Source: JAXHUH01 sp034211175
Lineage (GTDB): Bacteria; Actinomycetota; Acidimicrobiia; Acidimicrobiales; CAIXPF01
Assembly (NCBI GenBank): GCA_034211175.1
Contig: JAXHUH010000094.1
Location: 1 to 26,801, forward strand
DNA length: 26,801 bases
Direction: 5' to 3'
Positions 1 to 7,535 of this stretch are shown here, one piece after another (the stretch's first letter is position 1; each line of letters opens with the position of its first letter). The notes below the pieces were generated by a model. It ran no database searches. It worked only from the letters and a program-made list of their open reading frames with translations, and was not told where the DNA came from. The position numbers and the translations under genes are program-made.

Positions 1-2022
1 TCGGTCGAGGCCGTCCCGGCGGGGTCGTCGGTGTGCCCGGTGTCGGCGGCCTCGACCGAGGTGGTGACCGGCGACGACCTCGAGGACGGCGCCGCGGCGG
101 ACGAGCCGCTGGAGGACGTGGAGCCCGCGATGCCGGAGCCGGCGTCCGAGGACGAGACCGGCGACCCGATCGTCACCGATGGGGAGGCATCGACCGAGCC
201 CGCCGACGCCGTCGACGAGGTTGCTGCGACCGGTGAATCAGCTGAGGTCGTGGCGTCGACGGACGTCGAACCGGTCGTCGACGAGGCCGCGTCCCCGCCC
301 GATGAGCCGTCGGATGCCGACGCCGCTGCGGCCGATACAGCGGAGGTCGCCGAGCCCACCGAGCCGGAGGACACCGCGGCGGAAGCCGATGCGGGCGAGC
401 CCGTCGATGAGGTCGCCGAAACCGCCGCGACGCCGGCCGATGCCGACGACGAGGTCGAGGCTGACGAGGCCGCGGAGCCCGACGTCGCCGCAGAGGCCGA
501 GGCGGAGCCGGTTGATCGGCCGGCCGTCCCGGATGCGACGGTGGAGGACCTCGCGGCGGACGGTGAGGTCGACGAGCGCGTCGAGGTCGCCGGGAACGGT
601 GACGCCGGCGAGTCGGTCGATGCCGTCGACGAGCGCGTCGAGGACGCCCCGGCCGAGGACGCCGCCGGGGAGCCCGCTGATCATCCCGACATGGCCCGGG
701 ACGCGGACGACGTGGCCGAGCCCGACGATGTCGCCGCGGAGGTCGGGCCGGCTGACCGGCCGATCGGCCCGGACGCGACGGCGGAGGACCTCGCAGCGGA
801 CGGCGCGGACGACGCGCTCGTCGAGGTCGCCGGGAACGGTGACGCCGACGAGTCGGTCGATGCCGTCGACGAGGGGGAGGTCGCGGCCGGCGGCGCGGAC
901 GCCCGTGCCGAGGAGCCGGCCGACCAGGTCACGGCGCCGGTCGACGAGCCCGACGAGCCGGCGGTGACCCAACCGCACGCCGGCGCCGCGCCGGAGGCAC
1001 AGCCGGACGACGACGTGCCCGCCGAGGTGCCGGTCGCCGAGGAGGTCGCTCCGGACGAGCCGGTCGCCGAACAGGTCGCTGCGTCGGTCGCAGAGGACGC
1101 GCCGGTTGCGCCGGTCGTGGAGGATGCGCCGGACGAGGAGGTCGCTCGGGACGAGCCGGTCGCGGAGGAGGCGCCGGTCGAGCCGGTCGTCGAGGAGGAC
1201 GCACCGGAGGCGCCGGTCGCGGACGACGCCTCACCGGAGGACGAGGTCTCGACCGTCGATGCCGCGGCGCCGGCCGCCGACGCGGAGACCGCGCCGGTCG
1301 GGCCCGACCTCTCGCCGCGGTCCGCAGCGATGCCGGGTGTCGTGCCCGGGCCGTCGTCGGGCCCGCACGACGAGCTGTCGACCGCACTGCTGGAGGCCTT
1401 GCTCGGGCCGCCGCCCCCGCCGCCGCCCACCGGGCCCGAAGGTGACGGCGCCATCCTCGCCGAGGCGCTGCTGGGCGCCGGGGCCCACGAGGACGACGGC
1501 GCCGAGGACGGGCTGATCATGGCCGAGGCGCTCCTCGGCGACGACCAGCCGGCCGCGCGGCCGCCCGAGCGCGCCGAGCCCGCCACCGCGTCCCACCCAC
1601 CGGCAGCGTCGGCGGTGCCGGCGCCGCCCGCGCCATCGCCGCAGCCGACCCTGTCGGGTGCGGCGAGGACCGCCGGGGGTTCGGGCCGCCGACCGGAGGG
1701 GACGTGGTCGCTGGGTTCGCTCGTCCAGCTGGGCGTGCCGACCGCGGTCCTGCGCAGCCTGAGCCCGGACGCGTTCGACACCGATGCCGGGTCGATGGCC
1801 GCGGTCGCCGCCGCCATCGGGGCGGTCGTGCCCGCGCCGGTGGCCGCGCCGTCGGTCGAGCACCCGGTCGTGACCCGGGGCTTCTCCCCCGAGGCCGTGG
1901 TGGCCATGTTGGACAGCGGGGTGCGGGGTGTGCCCCCGTCGGTGATCGAGATCGACGGGGTCGTGGTCCCGGCCACCCCCGAGGAGCTGGCGAGGGCGCT
2001 GCGACGATGCTCAAGCCGGTGA
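1..2022 (+). CDS. Acidic, repeat-rich protein of unknown function (5'-truncated by window)
   Basis: The frame is open to the first base of the window, so the true start probably lies upstream; GTG at 31 is only the first start codon inside the window. About 400 residues are low-complexity Ala/Asp/Glu/Pro/Val with almost no Lys and little aromatic content, so probably disordered and strongly acidic. A 126-bp block is duplicated in frame (508-633 and 748-873). Around 1380-1550 comes a polyproline run and three copies of a short motif, EALLG or AEALLG, spaced by acidic linkers. The last ~105 residues, from about 1700, have normal composition and look folded (pattern WSLGSLVQLGVP, then alternating hydrophobics). 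No signal peptide or membrane segment is visible in this part. The stop overlaps the next gene by 16 bp, suggesting translational coupling. I do not recognise the family. A scaffold or regulatory adaptor is conceivable but unproven. Confidence 0.75.
   Translation, partial: SVEAVPAGSSVCPVSAASTEVVTGDDLEDGAAADEPLEDVEPAMPEPASEDETGDPIVTDGEASTEPADAVDEVAATGESAEVVASTDVEPVVDEAASPPDEPSDADAAAADTAEVAEPTEPEDTAAEADAGEPVDEVAETAATPADADDEVEADEAAEPDVAAEAEAEPVDRPAVPDATVEDLAADGEVDERVEVAGNGDAGESVDAVDERVEDAPAEDAAGEPADHPDMARDADDVAEPDDVAAEVGPADRPIGPDATAEDLAADGADDALVEVAGNGDADESVDAVDEGEVAAGGADARAEEPADQVTAPVDEPDEPAVTQPHAGAAPEAQPDDDVPAEVPVAEEVAPDEPVAEQVAASVAEDAPVAPVVEDAPDEEVARDEPVAEEAPVEPVVEEDAPEAPVADDASPEDEVSTVDAAAPAADAETAPVGPDLSPRSAAMPGVVPGPSSGPHDELSTALLEALLGPPPPPPPTGPEGDGAILAEALLGAGAHEDDGAEDGLIMAEALLGDDQPAARPPERAEPATASHPPAASAVPAPPAPSPQPTLSGAARTAGGSGRRPEGTWSLGSLVQLGVPTAVLRSLSPDAFDTDAGSMAAVAAAIGAVVPAPVAAPSVEHPVVTRGFSPEAVVAMLDSGVRGVPPSVIEIDGVVVPATPEELARALRRCSSR
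508..873 (+). repeat. In-frame 126-bp duplication, copies 240 bp apart
   Basis: Copies at 508-633 and 748-873 are about 85-90% identical by eye. Each encodes a DRP..PDAT.EDLAADG...VEVAGNGDA.ESVDAVDE-type block inside the acidic protein. The 240-bp offset keeps the frame. Confidence 0.8.
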
Positions 2023-2294
2023 GGCACTGGCCGACGGCGGTCGTCGGCCTCATCCTCCTCGTCCCCATCGGCCTCGGCCTCGTGCAGGGCTCCATGCCGA
2101 TCGAGGTCGCGGGCTACCGGGCGTTCATCATGATCGTGGTCCTCGGCCTGTGCGACCACATCGTCGTGCCGCTGGCCTCGCTGCTCGTCGGGCCGCGGCG
2201 CGAGGAGGGCGACGAGACGGACGAGGCCGAGGGCGGCGACGGTCAGGCGTCGACACCGGACGGCGCCCGGCGGGCGAGCGACCGCCCCTCCTGA
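2007..2294 (+). CDS. Small two-helix membrane protein
   Basis: Ninety-five residues from ATG 2007, which lies inside the end of the preceding gene (16-bp overlap, different frame). The start gives MLKPVRHW, followed by a hydrophobic helix at about residues 9-28 and another at about 39-62. The last ~30 residues are polar and rich in Asp, Glu and Gly. Basic residues before the first helix and after the second suggest a hairpin with both ends in the cytoplasm. No Shine-Dalgarno sequence of its own is obvious, in keeping with coupling to the upstream gene. It may be the membrane partner of the acidic protein, but this rests only on the overlap. No family recognised. Confidence 0.75.
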   Translation: MLKPVRHWPTAVVGLILLVPIGLGLVQGSMPIEVAGYRAFIMIVVLGLCDHIVVPLASLLVGPRREEGDETDEAEGGDGQASTPDGARRASDRPS

Positions 2295-2305
2295 GCCCGC
2301 CCAAC

Positions 2306-2371
2306 CCGTTCTGGTCTACCGGCCCCTGCGCGCCACCAGGGCATTCGCGTCGGCCGTGTAGACCAGAACGG
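2306..2371. repeat. Long inverted repeat / stem-loop between genes
   Basis: Left arm 2306-2319 and right arm 2358-2371 are perfect 14-bp inverted copies (CCGTTCTGGTCTAC). The pairing continues inward with CGGCC (2320-2324) against GGCCG (2352-2356) across a single unpaired T at 2357. The loop is about 27 nt. It lies just after the stop at 2294 and 66 bp before the next start. It could be a terminator, although there is no T-tract, or a dispersed palindromic element. Confidence 0.7.
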
Positions 2372-2436
2372 TCGTGGGGGGTCGGGCCGGTGCGCTGTGC
2401 GGCGCAGTCGTCGCTCTCTGTGCGAGGCTTGTCAAC

Positions 2437-3261
2437 ATGGACGCCAGCCCGGAGCTCGCCAGGACGCTGGACCGCGCCGAGGCACGGGCGTGGCGCATCC
2501 GGGAGGAACGGGCCGGGGGGATGGGCATCAACGTCCGCGACTTCGGCGGCCCGGTCGGCTTCGTCAGCGCGCTGCACCCCGTCCCCGAGGCGAACCGCGT
2601 GCTCGGGCTGACCGAGGATGACGCCGGGGCCGTGGCCGACGTCGTGGCGTGGTTCGCCGAGCAGAACGTGCCGCCCCGCATCGATCTCGCCGAGCCGTCC
2701 TCGTCGCCCCGCCTCGAGGCGGCGCTGCGCGACGCGGGCCTCGAGCCGATGACCGACGGCGGTGCGTCGGTGGTGATGACCGGTCGACCGCGGCGCTACG
2801 CACCACCACCGGAGCCGAAGCGGGTGCGGCGGGTCGCCGGCGACGACGTCGACCGCTACCTGGCCCTCCAGGCCCGGATCGAGCCCATCGGTGAGGACGA
2901 GCAGGTGCGGCGGGAGATCGTCGCGCTCGCCACCCAGCAGCTGACCGGTGTCCACCGGTACGTGGCCATGGTCGATGGTGATCCCGTCGCCTGGGCGGAG
3001 GCGCACATGATCGACGGCACGCTCTACCTGACCGGCGCGGCGACGGTCCCGGCCCACCGGGGCGTCGGGTGCCACAGCACGCTCGTCCGCGTGCGGATCC
3101 TGGCCGGCATCGCCGAGGGGTCGCGCCAGGCGGTCGCCGCGGTGCCCGCCGGCTCGACCGCACAGCGCAACATGGAGCGCGCCGGACTCGAGGTCGCCTA
3201 CACACGCCGGGCGTGGATGCCACCGCAGTGGGCCGTGACGCCCTTCTACTCGGGTGACTGA
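2437..3261 (+). CDS. GNAT-family N-acetyltransferase
   Basis: A 274-residue protein from ATG 2437. The C-terminal half carries a GNAT core: a strand pair VAMVDGDPVAWAEAHMI, then the acetyl-CoA pyrophosphate-binding region VPAHRGVGCHSTLV (R/Q-x-x-G-x-G/A type), then a strand and helix with AQRNMERAGLEVAYTR, typical of the GNAT C-terminus. The N-terminal ~130 residues are less conserved and may be a second degenerate GNAT lobe. Acetyl-CoA is the presumed donor; the acceptor cannot be inferred. An in-frame GTG at 2374 exists but lies next to the inverted repeat. The ATG is preceded at 7 nt by GAGGCT, a weak -10-like hexamer, so the transcript could be leaderless. It stands alone on its strand between larger genes. 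Confidence 0.8.
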   Translation: MDASPELARTLDRAEARAWRIREERAGGMGINVRDFGGPVGFVSALHPVPEANRVLGLTEDDAGAVADVVAWFAEQNVPPRIDLAEPSSSPRLEAALRDAGLEPMTDGGASVVMTGRPRRYAPPPEPKRVRRVAGDDVDRYLALQARIEPIGEDEQVRREIVALATQQLTGVHRYVAMVDGDPVAWAEAHMIDGTLYLTGAATVPAHRGVGCHSTLVRVRILAGIAEGSRQAVAAVPAGSTAQRNMERAGLEVAYTRRAWMPPQWAVTPFYSGD

Positions 3262-3325
3262 CGCCGTTCGCCGCGGGCGACCGGCGCCGCCGCCAGCGCC
3301 CGGACCGGTCGTCGCCGGGGGTCGG

Positions 3326-3388
3326 ACGGTGTGACCAGCGGATTTCTTGTTGCCCTCCACGGTGTGACCGGCCACTTGTGGTGTTACC
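3326..3388 (+). promoter_or_regulatory. Repeated GGTGTGACC dyads upstream of the FHA gene
   Basis: ACGGTGTGACC occurs at 3326-3336 and 3359-3369, 33 bp apart (about three helical turns). A third related dyad, GGTGTTACC, is at 3380-3388 and overlaps the proposed -10. Each has GGT/ACC half-sites. This may be an operator; alternatively the second copy serves as the -35 region. Confidence 0.4.
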
Positions 3389-3390
3389 GT
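3385..3390 (+). promoter_or_regulatory. -10 element TACCGT, near-leaderless promoter
   Basis: TACCGT ends 8 nt before ATG 3399, so transcription would begin at or next to the start codon. A possible -35, TGTGAC, lies 17 bp upstream (3362-3367). This favours ATG 3399 over GTG 3378, which lies upstream of the hexamer. Confidence 0.5.
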
Positions 3391-3398
3391 CCCAACCG

Positions 3399-6119
3399 AT
3401 GACCGCGAGCCGGGACCCTGGTCGGCTGGTGGTGGCCTGGGGTGGTGAGCGCCTGTCGACGAGCCGTCCGACCACGGTCGTCGTCGGTCGTGGGCACGGC
3501 GCCGATGTCCGCCTGGTCGACGAGCGTGTCGCCCCCCGCCACGCCTCGTTCTCCGCGACAGACGGTGCCTGGCGCCTGCGCGCCGAACCGGGTTGCTGGT
3601 TGTACGACTTCGACGACCGGGCGTGGGTCTCGACCCTCGACCTCGATCTCGAGCGGGGACGGCAGATCTGCCTGGGGGACGACTCCGGCGGCGCCTACCT
3701 GACGGCGTGGGTCGAGCCGGTCGCCGACGACGATGCGGTCGGCCCGGACGCCGCACTGCCCTCGTTCAACGCCGTCAACGAGCCGCCGCCGGTCGCGCCG
3801 CTCGGCCGTGACGCCGATGCCGACGGGGCCGACGGGGCCGACGGGGCCGACGGGGCCGACGGGGCCGACGCCGATGACGGTGGGGAGGACGTGGTCGCCT
3901 CACCGTCGAGCCCGACCGCTGCCGACGCCCCCGCCGCCGAGCCGACCGGGCTGACCGAGGCCCGCCCGGCAGCCGTGCCCGGCCCGCCGCCACCGGCCGA
4001 CGAGCCCACCCCGGCGATCGGCTCGGCCCCTCCGCCGGTCGACCCGGTGCCCACGACGGCCGACACGGGCCCGGCGACGGTCGTCGACGTCACCGGGCCG
4101 CCCGTCGACGACGCCGTCATCGACGTCACGAGTGACCCCGCAACACCGGCCGACGCCGACGGGGACGGGTCCGACGGAGGCGCCGACGCCCCGGTTGCGG
4201 TGCCCGCGGGTCGCGGGCCGGCCGGTGACGAGCCCGGCGCCGGCGAGCCGACGGCCATCGCCCTCGGGCCGGTCTCACCGAGCACGGCCGCCGAGCGCAC
4301 CACCGGCGGCCCGGAGGTGGGCGATGCCCCGGCGCCCCGTGTCGTGCGGGGCGAGCCGACGCCGGTGCCGACGGAGACATCGGCCGCGAGCGCCGGGCCC
4401 ACCCCGCCCGCGCCGGTCGACGAGGCCCCGGGGACGACGTCGAACGGCGCCGTGTCGGGGTCCACGATCGTGCCCGTCGCCGATGCCTCGCCGATCGAGC
4501 CGGTCGGACCCGACACCGACCCGGTGCCGGCGGTCGCGGTCGGCGCCGGTGGCGCCGTGGCGTCGACGGTCCGCTCGGTCGCCGCGTCCCGGACGGCCGC
4601 ACCGTGGGACGGCGACGACCTCGGCCTCTCGCGCAACGACCCCGCGCTCGTCGTCCACGTCGACGGCCGGGCCCGCCGGTTCGAGCCGGGCGTCGACGTG
4701 CTGATCGGGGCGGCGCCGCGCTGCGACGTGACCGTCGGGGGCATCGGCGTCGCCGACGAGCACCTCGTGGTCCGCCACGACGGTGCCGGATGGGTGCTCG
4801 AGCCGACCCCGGACGGCGCCTACTCGACCCGGGTCGACGGCGGGGTCGTCCCCTTCGGCATGCCGGCCGAGGGTGCGTTCCACGTCGAGCTCGGCGACCC
4901 CGGCTACGGCGCCGAGGTGCACCTCGCCACCGCCGGGATCCACCGGCGGCGGCGCCGGCCGGAGCGGCCGTGGGGGAAGGGGACCTCCTGGCGCGGCCCG
5001 GCGCTCGTGGCGCTGGTCGCCGTGCTCCTCGCCGCCCTCGTGCTCGCGCTGTGGCTCGTGTCGCGCTCCGACGACGCGGCCCCCGACACGGACGCCCAGC
5101 TCGCCGCCATCACCGGCGCGTCGATGCAGATCCGCACCGCCGGCGGCGAGGTGATCGGCACCGGCGTGCTCGTCGGCGACGGGGACCACGTGCTCACCGC
5201 GGCCCACGTCGTGTCGCCCCGGGCCGCGGGCCGTGGCCTGGCGCTGGAGTCGCCCCTGGCGTCCGCGGCCACGGGGCAGGTCGAGGTGCTGGTCTCGCCG
5301 GTCGGCAACGGCGAGCCCGAGCCGGCCGCGGTGACCCGGGCCCGGTCGGTCGCGGTGGACGGGTACCTCGACCTCGCGGTGCTCGAGCTCGTCTCCACCA
5401 TCCGGGGCCACGAGCCGATCGCGCTCACCGACGTCGCCGGTGCGCCCGGCGACATGGTCCACGCCGTCGGCCTGGCCGAGGGCACGGGCGAGCTCGTCGT
5501 CGACCGCACCGAGATCACCAGCACGGCCAACGACCCCCGGCTCGGCGACGGGGCCGCGACCCTCGTGGCCGATGACGTCGCCCTGCGGCCCGGCACGGTG
5601 CTGACCCGTGACGGGATGCTCGTCGGGCTGGTCGCCGACACCGACCTCGGGGTCGAGACGGTGCCGGAGGGCTCGATGGTGGCCCGGCCGGCATCGGTGA
5701 TCGCGTCGCTGCTCGAGCGGGCGGACGCCGGCCGCCCCTACGAGTCCGAGGTGCTCGTCGAACCGACCGGCGCCGAGGCCGCCGCGGCCCGCTGGGCGGC
5801 GCCGCCGTCGCAGGCGTGCGACAACGAGGGCGCGTCGTCGGTGTCGCTCGAGGAGGACGCCGGCGTCGAGATCGAGCTCACGTCGATGACACCGGGCCAG
5901 CACGTGCTCGTGCGCATCCTCCGGGTCGAGGACGGCAACGAGGCGACCGTGTTCTCGATGCCCTACGACTGGGCCGACGGCGACCCGGCCGACGGGTGCC
6001 TGGTGGCCACGCTGCCCCGGGACCGGCCGATCCAGCCGGGCCGCCACGTCGCCGAGGTGCGGATCGGGACCAACTACGAGACGGTGCTCGCCACCGCGGA
6101 CACGCAGCTCGAGAACTGA
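3399..6119 (+). CDS. FHA-domain membrane protein with trypsin-like (probably inactive) outer domain
   Basis: From ATG 3399 the product has 906 residues. N-terminal FHA-like domain at about 8-105 (VVGRGHGADVRLVDERVAPRHASF: the GR and RHAS motifs fit phosphothreonine binding). A Pro/Ala/Asp linker at about 110-410 includes five DGA repeats. A second FHA-like domain, about 415-500, contains LIGAAPRCDVTV. One transmembrane helix spans about 535-554. A trypsin/HtrA-like fold follows outside the membrane: GTGVLVGDGDHVLTAAHVV with His603, then YLDLAVLEL with Asp658. At the place where GDSGGP is expected the sequence reads LRPGTVLTRDG (729-739), so the nucleophile Ser seems replaced by Pro731. About 120 C-terminal residues form another domain with two Cys. 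Expected topology is FHA domains inside, protease fold outside. A role linking Ser/Thr phosphorylation to envelope sensing is inference. Confidence 0.85.
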   Translation: MTASRDPGRLVVAWGGERLSTSRPTTVVVGRGHGADVRLVDERVAPRHASFSATDGAWRLRAEPGCWLYDFDDRAWVSTLDLDLERGRQICLGDDSGGAYLTAWVEPVADDDAVGPDAALPSFNAVNEPPPVAPLGRDADADGADGADGADGADGADADDGGEDVVASPSSPTAADAPAAEPTGLTEARPAAVPGPPPPADEPTPAIGSAPPPVDPVPTTADTGPATVVDVTGPPVDDAVIDVTSDPATPADADGDGSDGGADAPVAVPAGRGPAGDEPGAGEPTAIALGPVSPSTAAERTTGGPEVGDAPAPRVVRGEPTPVPTETSAASAGPTPPAPVDEAPGTTSNGAVSGSTIVPVADASPIEPVGPDTDPVPAVAVGAGGAVASTVRSVAASRTAAPWDGDDLGLSRNDPALVVHVDGRARRFEPGVDVLIGAAPRCDVTVGGIGVADEHLVVRHDGAGWVLEPTPDGAYSTRVDGGVVPFGMPAEGAFHVELGDPGYGAEVHLATAGIHRRRRRPERPWGKGTSWRGPALVALVAVLLAALVLALWLVSRSDDAAPDTDAQLAAITGASMQIRTAGGEVIGTGVLVGDGDHVLTAAHVVSPRAAGRGLALESPLASAATGQVEVLVSPVGNGEPEPAAVTRARSVAVDGYLDLAVLELVSTIRGHEPIALTDVAGAPGDMVHAVGLAEGTGELVVDRTEITSTANDPRLGDGAATLVADDVALRPGTVLTRDGMLVGLVADTDLGVETVPEGSMVARPASVIASLLERADAGRPYESEVLVEPTGAEAAAARWAAPPSQACDNEGASSVSLEEDAGVEIELTSMTPGQHVLVRILRVEDGNEATVFSMPYDWADGDPADGCLVATLPRDRPIQPGRHVAEVRIGTNYETVLATADTQLEN
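3822..3866 (+). repeat. Five tandem copies of a 9-bp unit (GACGGGGCC)
   Basis: Perfect tandem copies encode (Asp-Gly-Ala)5 in the linker of the FHA protein. The repeat is in frame, so copy-number change would alter only linker length. It is a likely strain-variable site. Confidence 0.9.
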
Positions 6120-6214
6120 TCCCTCGCCGCGACGGGCTGGGATGGTCCCGCCGCCGTCGGCTACAAACCCCTCGGCAGCGACAACGGTCGCCGACGACGA
6201 GGGAGCTGGGTTCG

Positions 6215-6988
6215 ATGGGGGAGTTCTGCAGCACCGAGCAGGACGGGCACGTCCTGACGGTCACGATGAACCGTCCCGACGTGATGAACGCGTTGCATCC
6301 GCCGGCCAACGCCGAGCTGAGCGACGTGTTCGACGAGTTCGAGCGCGACCCGCAGCTGTGGGTCGCGGTCGTCACCGGCGCCGGTGACCGGGCCTTCAGC
6401 GCGGGCAACGACCTGAAGTACCAGGCGACCGGCGGTGAGATGTTCGCCGTGCCGAAGGGCTTCGCCGGCCTGACCGCCCGCTACGACATCACCAAGCCGG
6501 TCATCGCCGCGGTCAACGGCGTCGCCATGGGCGGCGGGTTCGAGATCGCTCTCGCCTGCGACATCATCGTCGCGGCCGAGAACGCGGTCTTCGCGCTGCC
6601 CGAGCCCCGCGTCGGGCTCGCGGCCCTCGCCGGCGGCCTCCACCGCCTGCCCCGCGCCATCGGCACGAAGCGGGCGATGGGCATGATCCTCACCGGCCGC
6701 AGGGTGAGCGCGGCCGAGGGCGAGCAACTCGGGTTCGTCAACGAGGTGGTCCCGGCCGGGGAGGCGCTCGCCGGTGCCCAGCGCTGGGCCGCCCAGATCG
6801 CCGAGTGCTCACCGATGTCGATCCGGGCGTCCAAGCAGGCCGTCTACCAGGGCCTCGAGCACGCCGGCGTCCAGGCGGCATCCGCCGCGAAGTACCCGGC
6901 CGTGTCCGAGATGTACCACAGCGCCGACTTCGTCGAGGGCCCGAAGGCGTTCGCCGAGAAGCGGGCGCCCCAGTGGTCGGGCACCTGA
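6215..6988 (+). CDS. Enoyl-CoA hydratase/isomerase (crotonase) family protein
   Basis: 257 residues, the usual crotonase length. ATG 6215 has GGGAG at 6201-6205; upstream in-frame codons read into the previous gene's region and are not crotonase-like. Family signatures: MNRPDVMNAL near the start, FSAGNDLK at 61-68 and NGVAMGGGFEIALACD at 101-116, the two oxyanion-hole segments that hold the acyl-CoA thioester. FALPEPRVGL places Glu130 where rat hydratase has Glu144. At the position of the second catalytic glutamate (Glu164 in rat) the sequence is AMGMILTG, i.e. Gly156. Such single-Glu members may not be standard hydratases and could be isomerases, carnitinyl-CoA-type or other CoA-ester enzymes. 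Beta-oxidation-type metabolism in the cytosol is the safe assignment; the substrate is unknown. Confidence 0.9.
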   Translation: MGEFCSTEQDGHVLTVTMNRPDVMNALHPPANAELSDVFDEFERDPQLWVAVVTGAGDRAFSAGNDLKYQATGGEMFAVPKGFAGLTARYDITKPVIAAVNGVAMGGGFEIALACDIIVAAENAVFALPEPRVGLAALAGGLHRLPRAIGTKRAMGMILTGRRVSAAEGEQLGFVNEVVPAGEALAGAQRWAAQIAECSPMSIRASKQAVYQGLEHAGVQAASAAKYPAVSEMYHSADFVEGPKAFAEKRAPQWSGT

Positions 6989-6990
6989 TC

Positions 6991-7029
6991 GGCTGAGGCG
7001 GCGACCCCGGCCGCCGGGCCGGGTCAGCC
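6991..7029. terminator. Bidirectional hairpin between convergent genes
   Basis: GGCTGA (6991-6996) pairs with TCAGCC (7024-7029), and inside it GACCCCGGCC (7003-7012) pairs with GGCCGGGTC (7017-7025 region) with one bulge. The right arm overlaps the stop codon of the minus-strand gene. No T-tract. Confidence 0.5.
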
Positions 7030-7401
7030 GTCGTGGGCCGTCGCCACCCACTCGTCGAACGAGAACCCGGACAGCACCTGGGCGGCGGTGAGGGCCCACT
7101 CGACGACCTCGGCGCTGCTCACGTCGGCGGGGACGTCGATGACCAGGCCGCGCCGGGGGTGGTCCTGACGGACCCGCCAGCCGGTGCCGGGCCCGTGGCC
7201 CTCGTCGCGCAACCGGGCCACGGCCCGGGTGCCGGCGGCGTGGAGGAGGCCGAGCTCACGCGGCCGGGGCTCGGACCGTCGGCCCCGGGCGCGGCCCATC
7301 ACGGTGATCACGGGGACCATCGGGCCCCGCGTGGTCACGAGCCGGGCGAACAGGCCCGGCGGGCGCCAACCGTCGTCCTCGACGTCGGGCCGCAGCGTCA
7401 C
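7024..7401 (-). CDS. Conserved-looking actinobacterial protein of unknown function; start uncertain
   Basis: The shortest supportable form is 125 residues from GTG 7401, beginning with TLRPDVEDDGWRPPGLFARL. Later features are GPMVPVITVMG, GWRVRQDHPRRGLVIDVP and a C-terminal helix. The pattern (large aromatic and proline content, a QDHPRRG segment) resembles an uncharacterised actinobacterial family that I cannot name precisely. The same frame remains protein-like upstream (FTADDPSPAVEALARCDEAGRGW) but has no ATG, GTG or TTG between 7401 and the end of the kinase gene. A CTG at 7537-7539 overlaps the kinase stop as CTGA, which would give translational coupling and a protein of about 171 residues. 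The role is unknown. It follows the kinase gene on the same strand. Confidence 0.6.
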   Translation of the reverse strand: MTLRPDVEDDGWRPPGLFARLVTTRGPMVPVITVMGRARGRRSEPRPRELGLLHAAGTRAVARLRDEGHGPGTGWRVRQDHPRRGLVIDVPADVSSAEVVEWALTAAQVLSGFSFDEWVATAHDG

Positions 7402-7535
7402 CCAGCCCCGGCCCGCCTCGTCGCAGCGGGCCAGCGCCTCGACGGCGGGGGAGGGGTCGTCCGCGGTGAACGCCCGTGCGTCATCCGCGTTCGTGCCGGG
7501 TACCGGTCCGATCGCGCCGTCTCCCGGGGCCCGGC

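Noticed and set aside
681..2159. 492-codon Ser/Ala/Gly-rich frame antisense to the acidic protein
   Set aside because: Its composition is that of the reverse complement of Glu/Asp/Ala codons; no folded-domain pattern.
3378..3398. GTG 3378 as start of the FHA gene
   Set aside because: It lies upstream of the -10-like TACCGT, has no Shine-Dalgarno, and adds seven residues without family support.
4275..6047. 590-codon frame antisense to the FHA/protease gene
   Set aside because: Low-complexity Arg/Gly/His/Asp translation with no motif; the plus-strand gene explains the region.
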